A DNA stretch of 64,000 bases from the NCBI GenBank assembly GCA_041399205.1, contig JAWKTK010000006.1, positions 186,001 to 250,000 on the forward strand, given 5' to 3'. The translations under genes and the position numbers were made by a program. Below are positions 27,140 to 37,418 of this stretch, piece by piece. The first letter of the stretch is position 1. Each line of letters opens with the position of its first letter. The stretch is from JAGQOZ01 sp041399205. GTDB lineage: Bacteria > Planctomycetota > Planctomycetia > Pirellulales > Pirellulaceae. Below the pieces are notes generated by a model that worked only from the letters and a program-made list of their open reading frames with translations, searched no databases and was not told where the DNA came from.

Positions 27140-28619
27140 ATGATCTGCGTTTGCATCGGACGCGGTCGACACAAGCACACAATGGCGGAGCATACACATT
27201 TGGCCGAACAAGGCGCCAAATTGGTCGAGCTTCGCTTGGACTATATTTCGGGCGAAGTCAACCTAAAGCGTTTGATCAAAGATCGCAAAACGCCGGTGAT
27301 CATTAGCTGTCGACGAACCTCCGATGGCGGCAAGTGGTCCGGTACGGAACGCGAACGATTAATTTTGCTGCGTTCGGCCATTGCAGAAGGCGTGGAATAT
27401 GTCGACTTGGAAGACGATATCGCCGACCAAGTTCCTCGGTTTGGCAAAACCAAACGCATCATCAGCCTGCACGACTTCCAAAAAACGCCCGATGATTTGG
27501 AACAAGTGCATGCTCGCTTGGCAGGCCTGAGTGCTGACGTAGTGAAGCTGGCCACCATGGCCAATAATCCACATGACAATGTGCGGATGCTGCAGTTGAT
27601 TGCCAACAGCGCCGTTCCGACCGTCGGCATGTGTATGGGCGACATGGGGACGCCTTCGCGAATTCTGGCTGCGAAGTACGGTGCACCGTTTACGTACGCC
27701 ACGTTTCATCATGAACGAGCGTTAGCGCCGGGGCAGCTCAGCTACCGGCACATGTCCAATATCTATCACTACGAATCGATCAATGCGGAAACGCAAGTCT
27801 TTGGCGTGATTGCCGATCCGATTGGACATAGTCTCAGCCCGGTGGTGCACAATTCGGCCTTTCAAGAATGCGGCATGAATCGCGTGTACGTCCCCTTCCG
27901 AGTACCTCGCGAACATTTGGGCCAGTTCATTGAAGATTGCAAGACAATGGGCGTGAAAGGGCTAAGCGTTACCATTCCGCACAAAGAAGCAGTGCTGAAG
28001 TATTGCACTCAACAGGACGACGCCGTCAAAGGAATCGGAGCGGCCAATACGCTGGTCTTTGATGGCGACCAAGTGGTGGCCAACAATACCGACTATCACG
28101 CGGCCATGGATAGTCTAGAGGCGTCGCTGGGTGCTCCGCAAAAAAAGACGTATTGAAGAATCGAACGGCATTGCTGTTGGGTTCGGGCAGGTGGCCAAAG
28201 CGTTGGCGTTCGGATTGCTCAGCAAAGGAGCTTCGGTCATTGTGGCGGCCAGGAACCCGGCCAAAGTTGCTTCGCTGGAAAAGATGGGCTGTCGCCGCAT
28301 CGATTGGGACGCTCGTCACACGGTCAACGCGGACATCATTGTCAACGGTACGCCCATCGGTATGCATCCCAATGTTGATGAAACTCCGTACGAAAAACAT
28401 CGTTTGCGTCCTTCCATGGTCATCTTTGATGCGGTCTACAATCCCGAACAGACCTTACTCATCAAGCAAGCGCGGGAAAAGCATTGCAAAGTCGTCACGG
28501 GTGTCGACATGTTTGTTCGACAAGCGGCGATGCAATTTCGGTTGTTTACCGGCCAAGACGCTCCGACCGAACTGATGCGTCAAGTTGTCAAAAAGTGCAT
28601 CGGTCCGTTCGGATTCTAA
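27140..28619 (+). pseudogene. aroDE: Fused 3-dehydroquinate dehydratase/shikimate dehydrogenase, two single-base lesions
   Basis: A bifunctional shikimate-pathway enzyme. The type I dehydroquinase half shows ELRLDYISG, the catalytic His in IISLHDF and the Schiff-base Lys in VVKLATMA. The dehydrogenase half shows IADPIGHSLSPVVHN, SVTIPHKEAV and NNTDYHAA. The frame then breaks in a seven-A run (28140-28146) just before KNRTALLLGSG, and again about 28188-28191 inside the NADP-binding GSGGVAKAL motif; the third frame finishes normally to ECIGPFGF-like KKCIGPFGF. The length is two bases short of 494 codons, so two one-base deletions explain everything. Since the pathway is normally indispensable, sequencing errors are a strong alternative to true loss. 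Confidence 0.85.
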
Positions 28620-28651
28620 TTCACGTTTCGCTAGGAAAGCACTTGTCCCAC

Positions 28652-29185
28652 ATGCTGGTATCGCTGATTGGTTATCGAGGAACCGGGAAGACTACGATCG
28701 GTGTTATGCTGGCCGAACGGCTGGGCTGGCGGTGTGTCGATACGGATGTCCGAGTAGAACAGATTGTCGGCATGTCGATTCGCCAGCTGTTTGATGCATG
28801 TGGCGAACCTGAATTTCGTAAATATGAAACGCAAGTGCTTCGCGAACTCGTGCGACAACATAAACTAGTGCTGGCCTTAGGAGGTGGAGCGATCCTGGCC
28901 GAAGAGAATCGGCTGATGTTGCGAGTGTCCGGGCCGGTGATTTGGTTGACGGCTTCGCCTGAAGAATTGCAACGGCGGATTGAAGGTGACGGTCGTTCGT
29001 TCCAGCAGCGCCCGAATCTGACGGCCCAAGGAGGTTTGGCAGAAATTCAACAAGTGCTGGAGACGCGTCAACCGCTGTATGCGGAATGCGCAGACCTAAC
29101 AATTGATACCATGGAAAAGAAGCCGGCAGAAATTGTCGACGAAATCCTCAGCCAACTCCAGTTGCCAACCGACATCGATGGATAG
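28652..29185 (+). CDS. aroK: Shikimate kinase
   Basis: A 177-residue kinase that phosphorylates shikimate with ATP. I chose ATG 28652 (MLVSLIGYRGTGKTT) because it opens directly on the P-loop; AGGAAAG lies upstream. Further family motifs are DTDVRVEQIVG, ACGEPEFRKYE, ALGGGAIL and the lid region RPNLTAQGG. It follows aroDE by 32 bases, so two successive pathway steps are encoded together. Confidence 0.93.
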   Translation: MLVSLIGYRGTGKTTIGVMLAERLGWRCVDTDVRVEQIVGMSIRQLFDACGEPEFRKYETQVLRELVRQHKLVLALGGGAILAEENRLMLRVSGPVIWLTASPEELQRRIEGDGRSFQQRPNLTAQGGLAEIQQVLETRQPLYAECADLTIDTMEKKPAEIVDEILSQLQLPTDIDG

Positions 29186-29241
29186 CCGTTCGACAGGATT
29201 TTGGTGGTTCGGTCCAACCTAACATTCCTTTTTTTGCAGCA

Positions 29242-30501
29242 GTGGCAAATTTGGCCGTGGAAATGATGCAGTTGCTTCCGGTTCGCTTATTCATTGTGTT
29301 CGGCATTTCGCTATTGGTGGCCACGCAGATAAATCGAGCGATCTATCGCTTGGCCTGGAATCCTCGTCATATCGGTCCGTGGTCTCCGCCTCATCCTGAT
29401 TCGCCGCCGCGAACCGCGCGAGACCGAATTCCTATTTTCGGCTGGCTTGGACTCAATCGCGAATCAACAATTCACGGCCGAGGCTTTTGGGTCCGACCTT
29501 GCTTGCTGGAAATCGGTTTTCCGTTGGCCATGATGGCGCTCTACATTTTTGAAGTAGAAGAAAACGGCTTAATGCCATTGGGTTTTGCTTCGCCATCCGC
29601 GGCCATTTTGCACACTCAATTCTGCAGCCATTTTGTGCTTTGTTCGCTGATGATGGTGGCCACGTTTATTGACTTTGACGAAAAGATCATTCCGGACGAA
29701 ATCACCATACCCGGTACGCTGATCGGTATGTTGTTCGCCACGTTCGCGCCGTTCAGTTTACTGCCGACTTGGGATTTTGGGTTCGCTCCGACCACGCGAC
29801 CGATGTGGTTGACATCGCCGTCCGCTTGGCATGCTTCGCTGAATCAGACCACGGGATTGGTCATCGGCATCACTAGCTTGGCGGCCTGGGCCTATGCGGT
29901 CATGCCCAAGACGCTTTGGTATCGAGGTGGTGTGATCAAGTTTTGGCGATATCTGTTGGCCAGTCTGAAGCGGCACAAAGTCAATCGCTGGGTGTTTGTC
30001 GGGTTCTTGGTTCTGTCGAGTCTGACGACATTGGTTTGGTGGCGAGGTGGATTGGCATGGCAAGGGCTATTAACGTCCATCATCGGCATGGTGGGTGGTG
30101 GAGCCGTCGTCTGGTCCATTCGCTTGATCGCCGGCGTGGTCATGCAACGTGAAGCGATGGGGTTTGGCGATGTAACATTGCTGGGCATGATCGGTTCGTT
30201 CTTGGGCTGGCAGTCGGCAGTGGTGATCTTTTTCTTGGCTCCATTCACGGCGATTGTGCTGGTGCTGATCATCTGGTTGATGACTCGGCATACGGAAATT
30301 GCCTTCGGCCCCTACCTGTGCGCCGGGACCATTGTGCTGCTTATCGGCTGGCCATCCATCTGGGATCGCTGGGGCTTGGTCTTGGCCAGTTTCGGCCCTC
30401 AAATTGCACTCCTGTTTGGCGTGGTGTTGCTGCTGCTGGCGGTGTCGCTGCTGATGGTGCAGGGATTGAAGCGAATGTTTTTTGGAACTGAAACACCGTG
30501 A
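29242..30501 (+). CDS. Prepilin peptidase (A24 aspartic protease family)
   Basis: A 419-residue polytopic membrane protein with about eight hydrophobic segments. The two catalytic aspartates sit in FIDFDEKIIPDEITIPG (about residue 145) and MGFGDVTLLGMIG (about residue 308), the signature of type 4 prepilin leader peptidases. It would cleave and perhaps methylate prepilin-like pseudopilins of type II secretion or pili. The start is uncertain: GTG at 29242 or the ATG pair at 29263/29266. Its 3' end overlaps the convergent CotH-protein gene. Confidence 0.85.
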   Translation: MANLAVEMMQLLPVRLFIVFGISLLVATQINRAIYRLAWNPRHIGPWSPPHPDSPPRTARDRIPIFGWLGLNRESTIHGRGFWVRPCLLEIGFPLAMMALYIFEVEENGLMPLGFASPSAAILHTQFCSHFVLCSLMMVATFIDFDEKIIPDEITIPGTLIGMLFATFAPFSLLPTWDFGFAPTTRPMWLTSPSAWHASLNQTTGLVIGITSLAAWAYAVMPKTLWYRGGVIKFWRYLLASLKRHKVNRWVFVGFLVLSSLTTLVWWRGGLAWQGLLTSIIGMVGGGAVVWSIRLIAGVVMQREAMGFGDVTLLGMIGSFLGWQSAVVIFFLAPFTAIVLVLIIWLMTRHTEIAFGPYLCAGTIVLLIGWPSIWDRWGLVLASFGPQIALLFGVVLLLLAVSLLMVQGLKRMFFGTETP

Positions 30502-33500
30502 CGAAGTCGGCTGAATCAAATTCTTGGTCACAGTTCCAGTCCCCGGTACTGTAGGAACTGTTGCGAACCAATGCGTCGTCATATTCACCCGCTTGAAATA
30601 CCAACACCAAATCGGTCGAATCAAATTGGCCGTCCAAGTTGACGTCTCCGGGACGAGTTTTCAGAATGTCGCGAATGAACACGTGTAAGTCATTTTGATC
30701 GATGCGGTTGTCTGCTTGAAAATCAAACGCTTGGTTGTCTTCGCCCGAACGAATTGCCTCGCACAAACGGTCAATGTCCAACGCACTGATCTGGCCGTCG
30801 TGGTTCAAGTCGCCCGTGATTTCGGTTCGCCACGTGGCATTGGCAATCATTTGCCCCTGACCATCGAACAATTCAAACCGACCATTTGGCTGGACAGTCC
30901 CTTGTAGTCCAGGCACAAAAAACGTCTGCAGTTTACTTTGCGGAGCGAATTCGCGATTGCGGAATTCATTGGCATCTGTCACCACAAACACGGACGAACC
31001 GGCCGGTACGACGGTGCCAGCCGCAAAACGGAATTCGGCTGCTCCGCGAATCGTCCAACCGGATAGATCTACGGCAAAGGATTCATGATTGTCAATTCGC
31101 AAATACTGCTGCGCGCCACGTCCTGTGCGTCCGAGAACGCACCAAAAACAACATCAAACGTGGGCTGCGAACGTTGACCAACCAGCAATTGCGGTTGCAC
31201 CAATAGGTCGGGACTATTGGCTTGTCGATTGACGACTTGGATTGCCAAAACATTGCGCCCCGGTTGCAGCGTCAATTGTCCAGTGGTCAGCAGTGGAGTC
31301 AAATCGAACTGGGTAAACGATTGATCCGCTTCATTGTTGCGCAGTGCCACCGCGTCCCAACCTTCGCCGACCACGCCGGACTTGGCCACTTCTTGGCCGT
31401 TTAGATAGGCAACAATTCCATCATCAAATCTCGCTCGCAACAACAACCGATCGATCGCTTGAAATTCAGACAAGTCAAATTCGTAGCGAACATAGACCGA
31501 AGTCCCGTCTGGATCACCGTCACCATTGCGGTCCATCCAGTCGTCCAAGCGAATGGGCAAAGTACGATCGAGCGAACCATACATGGTGCCTAAGAATGGT
31601 TCGTACCCGGTACCTCGCTCGTATCCCACTCCACCTTCCGCCGGCAGCCAATGGTCTGCATCAAAATCAGGTGCGAACCAACGATCATCCAGCGAATTGT
31701 CTGTCGGTACCCACCAAACCGATTCGGCATCTTGGTCCAGCACGATGCTGTCGGTGTACGTAGACTGCGAAGCAGGCAACAGCGGATCGGCCGCCAGTTG
31801 TCGGCGGCGAAAGTCTAAATTGTAATGCAGTCGATCGATGCCGGCGTCCAGCGTCCCGGCATTCCAGATGGCGTGGTCGGCCGCCGCATCTTGTTCAATC
31901 TGCAAACGGTACGCTTCGATCTGTTGTTCAAAGTAACCGGCTGCCAAGAAGTCGTCATACAAGGTTCGCAACCGACGCAAGTACATTGCTCGAGTAGCCG
32001 GGGTATCCAGAATGGCATCCAGCAAGTGGTTCTGATAAATCGGTTGGCCCGTGGCTTGCGGATGTTCGGAATCTCCATACAAGATGCTGGCAAAATTTTC
32101 ATCGGTTCGCAGGGCAAAGGCTTGGTCCATGTCCCACGGAAACATGTTCCACATGTGCGTACCGGATTGATCCCAGTAAACGTAATAGTTTTTGGTCAGC
32201 CGATCATGGTTGGTTAAAATGGTGTTGGCCGCCATATTGTTGATGACTTGTGGCAAATCGACATAGTCAAACAGATAACTGCTTCGGTCCACGTTGGGAA
32301 TTTGGCCATTAATGCCGTTGGTGAATTCGATCAGATCATCGAACGGTTCATTTTGCCGAGTTACCTTTTGGTAGTTCGTGCGATTCGGACCGACCGCCAA
32401 TGTTGATTGAGCGCTGGACGAATTCGCCTTATACATAGGATTGGTCGCATCGTAGCTATGGCGTTCCAAGAAGGTTTCGTCAACCTGTTCAATCAACGAA
32501 GCCAACGAATAAAAGCGTCCGTTTTGGCGAACGTGAAAATGCTGCGTATGCGGAGCGGGAACGCCGGCTGCTTGGAGGAAACCAAACGCCAGGTTTTCGC
32601 CCATATACGAAGTGGCTCCTTTTTCCACAAAATGCGACTGCAAATTAAATTCGTCCACGGCAGGCAAGGTGTCGCTGTACCAGAACGGGCGACCCGGATT
32701 AAATTCGAACTTGAACTTGGGCTTGTCCCAATTCACCGTCGATTGGCCTCGTACGCGTACCATGAGGTTGTCATAAAATCGACCGGCATAATAGACGGAC
32801 GCGGGTGACCATCGAGTGTTGTTGCCGTTGCCCGTTTTGTGCCAGTTTGGATCTGGTACAAACCAATGCAAAACGTCCAGCGGTGTCTGAATCTGTGGGT
32901 CGGCAAGGACGGTGCCATAGTATTCGTCATAATCTCGCGGCGAATCCATGTTTGGCACGAAGGGACTGTGACTGACGTGCTGTTCGGCCGAAGTGGCTTC
33001 AATCCGATAACGAAACATCTGGCCGGTTCGTACGGCAGCCGGTTCTAGCTGATTCAATACAGACGACGTCACTCGGGCCGAATAGACTCCATCGTTCGGT
33101 ACGTCACCGGCCACACTGCCATCGTCCACCATGGTCAAACGCTGCTCCGGGCCATACATCAAACGATAAACCAGTGTCACGTTGGAAGTAGTCGAACCCA
33201 CGTCCTTAATCGAGGCTTGAATAAGAACGTCGTCCGTTACGGTTGGCGTTGGCGGACTGATTTGCACGTCTTGAATGAACGGACCCAGCGCTGCGGGCGC
33301 CTGTGTCTCCATGGTGCCGGGTGAAGCGGCGGTCAGGTAGTTGTATTCCAGCCGAGGCAGCATGATGTCTTGGTGTTGGACCAAGCCGTAGCTGATGTCG
33401 GAAAACTGAGCCGGGAATTCTGGAGCGAACTGGTGAATGACGGTTTGCCCGTTCGGTTCGACTAGCGCTAAATATTCTCCGGCGGAAGACAAGCGAAAGT

Positions 33501-35097
33501 TGGTGTGCAACGGTTGACTGTCGCGACGATCTCGGCCCGAAGCAAATACAACCAAAGTTTCGCCTGGCGAAAGGACGGTGGGTGGAAAGGTCCAACGATC
33601 CAGCCGGTCTGGATCGTCCGTGAGGTGCCAGCCATCTAGTGAAATGGGGTTCGAGCCAAAATGGAACAGTTCAATCCAATCCGAACTTTCGCCATTGTCA
33701 TCGTCCAATGTCGTTCGATTCGCCGCGACAAATTCGCTGATCAATATCGGCTGCGGCAAAACCAAAATGGTAGCCGTGGACACGTAGCTTTGGCCGCTGG
33801 CCGTGGAAACTTGGTAGTGAAAGCTAACTTCGCCCGAAAAATTGTCTTGCGGAAAATATTCAAACTGGCCGTTTGTGTCCAAAGCCAGTTGGCCCGCCGT
33901 TGGTGCGGACTGCAGCCCAAACGTCAGTGGTTCCCGATCGGGATTTTGGTCGTTGGTGGCTAATCCACTGGACGCATCGACCACTAGCGGCGTATTGGTC
34001 ACCGCGACATAACGGTCAGGTTGCACAATCAGCGGATCGAAGGCAGGCGAAACATGGATGGTGACCGTGGTGACGCTAGCCGAAACTGGGGATGGCAGTT
34101 GCTGTTGGTCGATGGCTTGATAGGTAAACGAATCGGTTCCGTAAAAATTCGCGTCCGGCACATATTCAAAGGAACCGTCGGGCCGCAGCGTCACTCGTCC
34201 GTGGCTGGTCTCTTGGATCAACACCGCTGTCAGCGAGTCGCCTTCGGAATCCTGATCATTGGACAACACACCAGTGGCCGCATCGACGACCAGCGTCTGA
34301 TCCTCCATGCTAAAGAACGAGTCGGGTTGGGCTGTCGGCGGCGAGTTGTAATATTGCGTCTGCAATTGCTGTGACAACATTTGGGCTTCTTGACGGGTTA
34401 AGGCATCGTCAAAGAAACGGATATCGGCGATGTCGCCCACGTACGGCACTCCGCCGGTTCCAAACCGGATTTCTCGAGCGTCCAACGGTCGGTCACTGAC
34501 GTCCGTTTGCGTTGTCATTTGGCCGTCCACATACAGCATCATCAATTCGCCGCTGCGGACCAAGATAACGTGATGGGCCAAGCCGTCGGTCAAGGGCGAG
34601 TTGGCGGAAGTGACCGTTCTGGCTGGATTGCCGATGCCCGCGGAAACTTGTCCCAATTGATTGATGGCAATGCCCCAATCATTCACCAAGCCAAATCCGT
34701 TGGCATCGACTATGCCGGATTGAAAGTACCATTGGTCGGTGACATTCGATAATTCGTCTGACGCCGTAGCGAACACGACCGAGACGCTAAAGTTGCGCAG
34801 GCCTGTTAATGGGTTGTCGGTGGTTCGTACCACATAACGATCGAACGACGACGGATTGTCGAAGCGAACGGTAGCGTGTTGGTTCAGTGCATGCGGCTGG
34901 ACACTGGGCTGTCCGTCTTGGTTAGCGGGAATTTCGGCGATGCGATCGAGCCATATTTCTGACGACTGGCCATCGGCAAGTTGCGCTGCCAAATCGCTGG
35001 CATTCCAATGGGCAATAAGATCGGCAGCCAGCAGACGTCTGGCTTCCAGGTGCTCCAGGCATGGATTCGTTTGGGTGGTGCGGCGAAGTTGCGACAT
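30341..35097 (-). CDS. Giant CotH-kinase surface protein with LamG, cadherin-like, lamin-tail and dockerin parts (one frameshift)
   Basis: About 1585 codons in two frames. The N-terminus has LEARRLLAADLIAHW, the planctomycete surface signature. Then follow a LamG-like domain (about 25-240), two cadherin-like repeats (SFEYVPDANFYGTDSFTYQA), a lamin-tail domain (LISEFVAANRTTLDDDNGESSDWIELFH, here residues about 455-545) and a CotH kinase-like domain (RVRGQSTVNWDKPKFKFE; MFPWDMDQAF). Further on there is a carbohydrate-binding-like part. Near 31115-31130 one base is missing; the other frame resumes with QQYLRIDNHESFAVDLSGW and two dockerin-type regions (GDLNHDGQISALDID, GDVNLDGQFDSTDL, GDWNCDQEFDSADF). 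CotH-type kinases phosphorylate secreted proteins. The last 161 bases are antisense to the prepilin peptidase gene. Confidence 0.8.
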
Positions 35098-35517
35098 GGG
35101 CGGAAGTTAACTAGGCTTTTGAGCCAACACGCTCGTTTAAGTCCAAAGCGACGTTGGAATCAACGGTTCAAATGGCAACGTTCTTGGCATAGGCCGGGCC
35201 CATGTCGTGAGCTTCGACAATAGAAGCCGCGGAAATGGGATTCGATCTCCAGGTCAACCACCCAGACAGAGCAACACACCAGAAGACCAATCGCATCATC
35301 AGAAGCTTCGTCGTCAACGCTTCGTGCCCGTTTTCGCTTGTTTCAATCCCAACTGCTGGAACCGCATTTTAGCAGAATGGCAATGGAAGGCGAATCGGTT
35401 CCGTGCCGAACCGAGTGTTTCCATCGATGGAAACATCAGGAAGCTACACTTGAAGGGGCCTGCGAAGAAACTTTCTTCTACCCCATAGAAGCTCGCTCGC
35501 TTTGCGGGCGGGCGAGA
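35098..35517. other. Intergenic region with a hairpin after the coiled-coil membrane gene
   Basis: No gene is visible. A hairpin at 35492-35516 (CTCGCTCGC with GCGGGCGAG, one G-T pair) lies just past the stop at 35518 of the minus-strand gene and may end or protect its transcript; it has no T-run on that strand. The remainder should contain the promoter of the CotH protein gene. Confidence 0.5.
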
Positions 35518-37072
35518 TTATTTTTGCCGCGAGGTTGGAAGCGTTTGAGCTTGGCGGTTGCCGCCGGGCATACGAGCTTGAGGAGTGGAGGTGGCGAACT
35601 GTTTGTTCCAGCGATACAACAAGCTCAATTCACTACGCACCTTTTGCCATTTGGCTTCCAACGCATCCTTGTATTGTGTGATGACGGTTCGTTCGTAATC
35701 AAATTTCGTTTTGTCCGCCGTCAATTTGTCTCGAGTTTCACTGCGTACGGCAATCTGCTGATTCAACCCTTTCAAGGCCACCTGTAGTTTTTGGATATCT
35801 AGTTCTGCATCGGCGATATCCATGTCCAGTTTTTCAGATTCATGAAAGATGGTTCGATAGGCCAAGCTGTAGTCTCGTAAACGACGGAAATATCGTTCTT
35901 CTTGAATTTCGGCGGCACCGTCATTTTTCAGCCGCAGTGCGGTTTCATAGTCGAACAACGCTTCATCGCCTTTGGCGAATTTGGATCGTTCTTCTTGGCG
36001 CAGGACACCAGCAATCGATCGACCGGTCGCGTCGAACCAGCGATCTGGATCGGGAATGGCTTCCTGCACGTCGACGTCTACCTCATAGGACTTGAGAAAT
36101 TTCAATAACGCCCATTTTCGTTCGGCCGGGTCTGTCCCGTTCGCTCGATCTTGATCGCGAACATATTCGTCCAACATCTGCTGGCGAACGTCGGCTGGTA
36201 AGTCAGCAAACAGCTGAGCGTCAAACAAGTTCTGGATTTGTTCGTCCGACAAGTCGGAAAACGCCAAATGCGAATCAACTGGCATTACTTCGTACAAGAC
36301 CCAAGTAAAACGATCATCTTCCAATTCTTGAATCTGTTTCTGGTCCAATGGAACGGTGGGTTGAAGCGTGATGGAACTATTGTCGTCGGCGACGGCCGTG
36401 ACTTTGAATTCACCGAAAAAGAACGTCGGCACTCGACAATTCCCCTTGGTGTCTCGCGAGGCAAATTCAGGATCTTCAAACAAGGCCGCTTGGACACCGG
36501 CATTCAGTTGGACAATGGGCGTTTCTTTGAACGCGTAAACAATCGATTCCGTTTCCAGGCCTAGCGGGCGAACGGCATTGGCAGCCGGAGCACCGTCGGC
36601 GGCTTCGCCGCCATCTTCTGAAGGAATCGGTTCCATTTCTTCTTCGTCAAATTCGTCTGCGTCAGCAACGGGAGCACAGGACAATTCGCCCCAACCGGCG
36701 GTGGCTAGAATGACGGTGTTCGGTTGCAGTTCGCCAATTCGCAAATTTCGCCACACTCGACCTCGATCCGTTAACGCTCGCTTCACGTCACCTCGGACTT
36801 CATAAATCGATTTATGTTCCGGATCGTTGGGTCGAGCACTCTTGATCATTTCAATCTGTGCCAGTTCTGGTCCAAGCTCTTTTGACCGACTCGTACGCCG
36901 TGCGGTGCGTGGAATAGGTGCATAAAGTCAACGCTGTCAGCATGGAAAAACCAATGGACGCAATGAAAACGCCGCCCAGCAAGACGACATGCCAAACTTG
37001 CCAATTCCTTGCTCCCAAGTAGGCGAAGACAATGAATAGCAATACCAAAACGGCCAAGATGGCGATGCCCAT
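35518..37072 (-). CDS. Membrane-anchored coiled-coil protein of unknown function (probable one-base frameshift)
   Basis: Two frames probably form one protein of about 518 residues. The first part starts at 37072 (MGIAILAVLVLLFIVFAYLGARNW) and gives two membrane helices. The second, 443 residues, has an Asp/Glu-rich linker, a middle domain (GDVKRALTDRGRVWRNL) and a C-terminal coiled coil (ERYFRRLRDYSLAYRTIF onwards, with a heptad-like stretch DMDIADAELDIQKLQVALK). The length 1555 is one base above a multiple of three, and an extra base in the AAAA run at 36880-36883 joins SVK to ELGPELAQIEMIKS. If instead the stop is real, the layout TGA-A-ATG would mean two translationally coupled genes. The role is unknown. 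Confidence 0.6.
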
Positions 37073-37418
37073 AGTCGTACCAATCCGCTTCTCTGTTCCT
37101 AACAAGTCTCCGAATTGCCGCTACGTTTGAACGGCTCCGGTGATGATCGAGTAACCCTGCATGATAAATTGGGCAGTTTGATAGGTCAACATTCCGCATG
37201 ACAAAGATTCCGACATAAGTCATTGGCGAAAATGGACTTACGCCAAATTCGTGGCATTGCGACTTGACTAATTCGCTTCAAGATCGGAACCCCTACAACC
37301 CGAATCAACAGAAGAGGTGGAAAAACCGGAGACATTGATGATTGCGCGGCGCACCTTCTGGGTGTGAATCAGTCTGGTTCCGGGGGGTTAGGTTCAAGAA
37401 CGGAATCTGGGAAAGACA
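37073..37418. promoter_or_regulatory. Divergent promoter region
   Basis: The 346 bases lie between the minus-strand coiled-coil membrane gene and the plus-strand TolC-like gene, so two outward promoters are expected here. No clear -35/-10 pair or operator palindrome could be picked with confidence. CTGGGAAAGACA directly before 37419 serves as ribosome-binding region for the TolC-like gene. Confidence 0.4.
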
